From: Desulfobacterales bacterium
GTDB lineage: Bacteria; Desulfobacterota; Desulfobacteria; Desulfobacterales; RPRI01
NCBI GenBank assembly: GCA_030689795.1
Contig: JAUYEO010000078.1
Location: forward strand, 1 to 8,965
Length of the DNA: 8,965 nt
Reading direction: 5' to 3'
Part shown: positions 6,842 to 8,965 of the stretch, one piece after another
How positions within the stretch are numbered: position 1 is the first letter of the stretch
Layout of the letters: each line of letters starts with the position of its first letter
The notes under the pieces: generated by a model
Databases searched by the model: none
The model's input: the letters and a program-made list of their open reading frames with translations, nothing else
What the model was told of the DNA's origin: nothing
Position numbers and translations under genes: made by a program

Positions 6842-8374
6842 TTACATTTTACAGGAATCGCCCTGTTTCATGCAGCTTTTCAGGCTGTGGTGATCGCGTC
6901 CGAGGTGGAAGTTGAGCCAGGAGGATGTTCCGTCCAGTTCCCACATCCGGGGCGGAATCAAGCCTTCGGCCATCCGGCCGGCCTCTTTCGATGAAGAGAA
7001 GCGCCGCCATGCACGGTGCCACACACAGAGGCGGTCGTCGTGAACTTCGCAAAAGCCGTTCCGGCTCCCTCCGCATGCGCCGTTTCGCATATGCTTCGGG
7101 CATCCGGACTCAGGACATAGAAAAGCAAGGTGTTCTATAGCACAGTCTCCGCACCGGCGGCAGTCGAGAAGCAACTTTTTCGGAAGATCCTCGGCAAGGT
7201 ATACCAGCCTGCGCCCTGCCTTGTTTTTGTCAAAATTCCGGCAAAGTTTCCTGAAGAGAGGACCCAACGGAGCATCAGCACTGAATCCGGTGCTGTGCAG
7301 TTTTCGCAGGATGGAATATCCAGCGGCATCCCATAAACCTGGCTTTGCCCTTGTCTTTCCAAATAAGTTTACGCTCTCCTGATTCTCTTCTTCCGGGAAA
7401 GCATAGAAACCATCTTCCGGTGACTCGCTGAATTCCGGGATAAATTCACGCCAGGACCCCTCGATTTCGGCAAGCCTGTCGAGCAGCCGGGAGGCAGAGT
7501 CAAAGCTGCGGTGAACTCCTCCGATGTGAATTCCGCGGTATCCCATCCCCTTCAGCACTGCCGCAAGGCGCGCCGCCCGCTCAACAGAAGCCTCACGCCC
7601 TGAAGCAGGATCTTTCCACCCGCCGGTCACATCCTCCACGAGCCTGCGGCTTATCATCGCTCCGGGCACCTGCCCCGAGTGCATCAGGCGGGCCGTGGCC
7701 GGGGTCAGGAGATAGACAGAGCCGATAATCGGGAGGCTGAGTCCCATATGCTTTTTAATCAGAATAAGTTCCCTGAATTTTTTTGCATCATAGCCGAGCT
7801 GGGTGATTACAAATCTGGCTCCCGCAAGACTTTTCCGGCAGAGCTTCGCGTACTGGGCAAAAGACTCTCCTTCAGAATATTTGAAAGGGGAGACGGCGCA
7901 TCCCTGGAAAAATACGTCAGGATCGCCGGAAGACTCCAGCCTGTCGCTTAACATCCCAAGCATTGAAATAAGGTTAACAGAATCGAGATCAAAGACCGGC
8001 GACCCCTGTCCGCAAAAACCCCTTCCTGTATAATCGCCTGTCAGCGCAAGGATATTCTTCATTCCCATCATCGCAAGCTGCAAAGCGCGGCTCTCCATGC
8101 CGACTCTGTTCATGTCGCGGCACGTGAAATGGACTATCACATCCATTCCGATTTTAAAAATATCGTGCCCTATCGCATCAGGAGAGAGGGCCGGATTGCC
8201 GCCGGGATTGTCGGTAATGGAGACTGCCGAGACCCGCCCATCGTCAAAGGCTTCGGCTGCAATTCTCCTTACCTGCTCTACCGAGCGGCCTGAGGATTCA
8301 CGACCCGGAACCAGCTCAAGGGTGACTACAAACCTGTCCGGATCGGCAAGATCATTCTGAAAAACACGCAGCAT
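6842..8374 (-). CDS. metF: Methylenetetrahydrofolate reductase fused to MetV-like cysteine-rich C-terminal domain
   Basis: The 510-residue protein reduces 5,10-methylene-tetrahydrofolate to 5-methyl-tetrahydrofolate, in methionine synthesis or in the methyl branch of the Wood-Ljungdahl pathway. The first about 300 residues are the flavin-binding barrel: Glu20 in VTLELVPGR at the catalytic Glu position, SITDNPGGNP (51-60), VHFTCRDMNR (80-89) and LALTGDY with Asp113 at the flavin-contacting position. E. coli MetF is about 296 residues and ends there. The extra part (about 340-510) carries eight closely spaced cysteines (404, 407, 410, 419, 424, 433, 441, 449) with CRRCGDC, CPKHMRNGACGG and CEVHDDRLCVW. 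That is the pattern of the MTHFR C-terminal/MetV family, a separate subunit in acetogens, thought to bind metal or iron-sulfur clusters and take electrons from a partner. An NADH-only enzyme is thus less likely. The start at 8374 lies 14 bases after the rubrerythrin stop; its ribosome site (purine-rich, GAGAAG) is weak. Confidence 0.92.
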   Translation of the reverse strand: MLRVFQNDLADPDRFVVTLELVPGRESSGRSVEQVRRIAAEAFDDGRVSAVSITDNPGGNPALSPDAIGHDIFKIGMDVIVHFTCRDMNRVGMESRALQLAMMGMKNILALTGDYTGRGFCGQGSPVFDLDSVNLISMLGMLSDRLESSGDPDVFFQGCAVSPFKYSEGESFAQYAKLCRKSLAGARFVITQLGYDAKKFRELILIKKHMGLSLPIIGSVYLLTPATARLMHSGQVPGAMISRRLVEDVTGGWKDPASGREASVERAARLAAVLKGMGYRGIHIGGVHRSFDSASRLLDRLAEIEGSWREFIPEFSESPEDGFYAFPEEENQESVNLFGKTRAKPGLWDAAGYSILRKLHSTGFSADAPLGPLFRKLCRNFDKNKAGRRLVYLAEDLPKKLLLDCRRCGDCAIEHLAFLCPESGCPKHMRNGACGGSRNGFCEVHDDRLCVWHRAWRRFSSSKEAGRMAEGLIPPRMWELDGTSSWLNFHLGRDHHSLKSCMKQGDSCKM

Positions 8375-8388
8375 TTCTTCTCTTTTTA

Positions 8389-8883
8389 TTAATCAACTTT
8401 AACAAATGCCTTCGATTTCGCCTTGCAGACAGGGCATGAATCGGGCGGCTCGTTTTCACAGGTGTATCCGCATACGGAACATACATAATAATCGGCCTGT
8501 TCCTGTTTCCCCAGATTATCAAGAGCGTTCTTGTAAAGGGCTGCATGAACCTTCTCTACTTCATTTGCATAGGAAAATATCCGGACAGCCGCTTTGTCGC
8601 CCTCCTCTTCTGCGGTTTTGATCATTTCCGGATACATCGATTTAAATTCATGCGTTTCACCGGCTATGGCCTCTTTCAGATTCTCTGCTGTGCTCTTTAT
8701 TCCTCCGACTGTTTTGAGATGAGCGTGGGCATGGACGGTTTCCGCTTCCGCTGCCGCCCTGAAAAGTCTTGCCGCACGGGGATATCCCTCTTTTTCCGCT
8801 TGTTTTGCAAATGCGAGATACTTGCGGTTGGCCTGCGATTCACCTGCAAATGCTTCCATCAAATTCTTTTCTGTCTTACTCAT
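8389..8883 (-). CDS. rbr: Rubrerythrin
   Basis: The 164-residue protein is a cytoplasmic peroxide reductase of anaerobes. A ferritin-like four-helix domain (about 1-130) holds the di-iron ligands: Glu15 (AGES), Glu48 with His51 (ETVH), Glu76 and Glu79 (AGETHE), and Glu110 with His113 (EKVH). A rubredoxin-like domain (about 131-164) has Cys135-x-x-Cys138 and Cys150-x-x-Cys153 for one iron. It passes electrons from NADH-linked or rubredoxin-type donors to hydrogen peroxide. It is shorter than the classical Desulfovibrio protein (about 191 residues) but all ligands are present. The ATG at 8883 follows AAGGAG at ten bases. The gene sits just upstream of metF on the same strand and the two are probably co-transcribed, which may protect an oxygen-sensitive one-carbon enzyme (inference). 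Confidence 0.95.
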   Translation of the reverse strand: MSKTEKNLMEAFAGESQANRKYLAFAKQAEKEGYPRAARLFRAAAEAETVHAHAHLKTVGGIKSTAENLKEAIAGETHEFKSMYPEMIKTAEEEGDKAAVRIFSYANEVEKVHAALYKNALDNLGKQEQADYYVCSVCGYTCENEPPDSCPVCKAKSKAFVKVD

Positions 8884-8893
8884 ATCTATCTAT

Positions 8894-8899
8894 CTCCTT
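8894..8899 (-). promoter_or_regulatory. Shine-Dalgarno site of rubrerythrin
   Basis: Minus-strand AAGGAG lies ten bases before the ATG at 8883. The spacer is made of short ATAG repeats. This is the strongest ribosome site on the minus strand of the window and fits an abundant stress protein. Confidence 0.7.
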
Positions 8900-8927
8900 T
8901 CATGTTTGACGGCAAAGTAAAAAGCTC

Positions 8928-8933
8928 ATTATG
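8928..8933 (-). promoter_or_regulatory. Possible -10 element upstream of rubrerythrin
   Basis: On the minus strand this reads CATAAT (five of six bases of the TATAAT consensus), about 45 bases before the start codon. No good -35 hexamer lies 16-18 bases further upstream, so an activator-dependent promoter, or chance, is possible. The remaining bases to the window end show no gene. Confidence 0.3.
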
Positions 8934-8965
8934 CAAGGCGCGCGAATCTTGAGGAATGAAGCGTA

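Overview
The window looks like a chromosomal segment from an anaerobic, non-fermentative bacterium, most likely of the Desulfobacterota (delta-proteobacterial) type. I infer this from PAS-rich soluble histidine kinases with Desulfobacterota-like motif wording, an HDOD response regulator, a methylenetetrahydrofolate reductase fused to a cysteine-rich MetV-like tail (a Wood-Ljungdahl-type enzyme), and a rubrerythrin. No database search was possible, so the taxon is an inference from gene content.

Layout. (1) Bases 1-840, plus strand: the C-terminal part of a hybrid histidine kinase (ATPase domain plus receiver), whose start lies outside the window. (2) 875-1906, minus strand: a one-domain protein of the UROD/cobalamin-independent methionine synthase (MetE C-terminal) superfamily, convergent with the kinase. 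(3) 1907-2253: an AT-rich divergent intergenic region with a perfect 7+7 palindrome and a sigma-54-like element. (4) 2254-6771, plus strand: a tightly packed three-gene signalling operon with overlapping ends. It encodes a triple-PAS cytoplasmic histidine kinase, a receiver-HDOD response regulator, and a receiver protein with a degenerate HD-GYP-like domain. (5) 6842-8883, minus strand: rubrerythrin followed 14 bases later by the metF-metV fusion gene, convergent with the operon. The final 82 bases hold the rubrerythrin ribosome site and a possible -10 element.

How the genes may work together. The operon is a plausible self-contained phosphorelay: one kinase senses a cytoplasmic signal through three PAS domains and could phosphorylate two co-translated receivers. 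Their outputs are non-DNA-binding HD-superfamily domains. One keeps its HD residues; in the other the metal-binding HD pair is Ser-Gln and the GYP motif is GNP. That argues for a protein-interaction or scaffold output rather than cyclic-di-GMP hydrolysis. The minus-strand genes point to anaerobic one-carbon metabolism and oxidative defence: MetF(V) makes methyl-tetrahydrofolate, the MetE-like protein is a candidate corrinoid- or folate-linked methyl transferase, and rubrerythrin removes peroxide.

I see no mobile element, CRISPR array, tRNA or rRNA. Most of the window is recognisable families. The items most worth a second look are the paired HDOD/degenerate HD-GYP outputs, the single-domain MetE-like protein with an apparent Asp at a zinc-ligand position, and the regulatory elements between the divergent genes.
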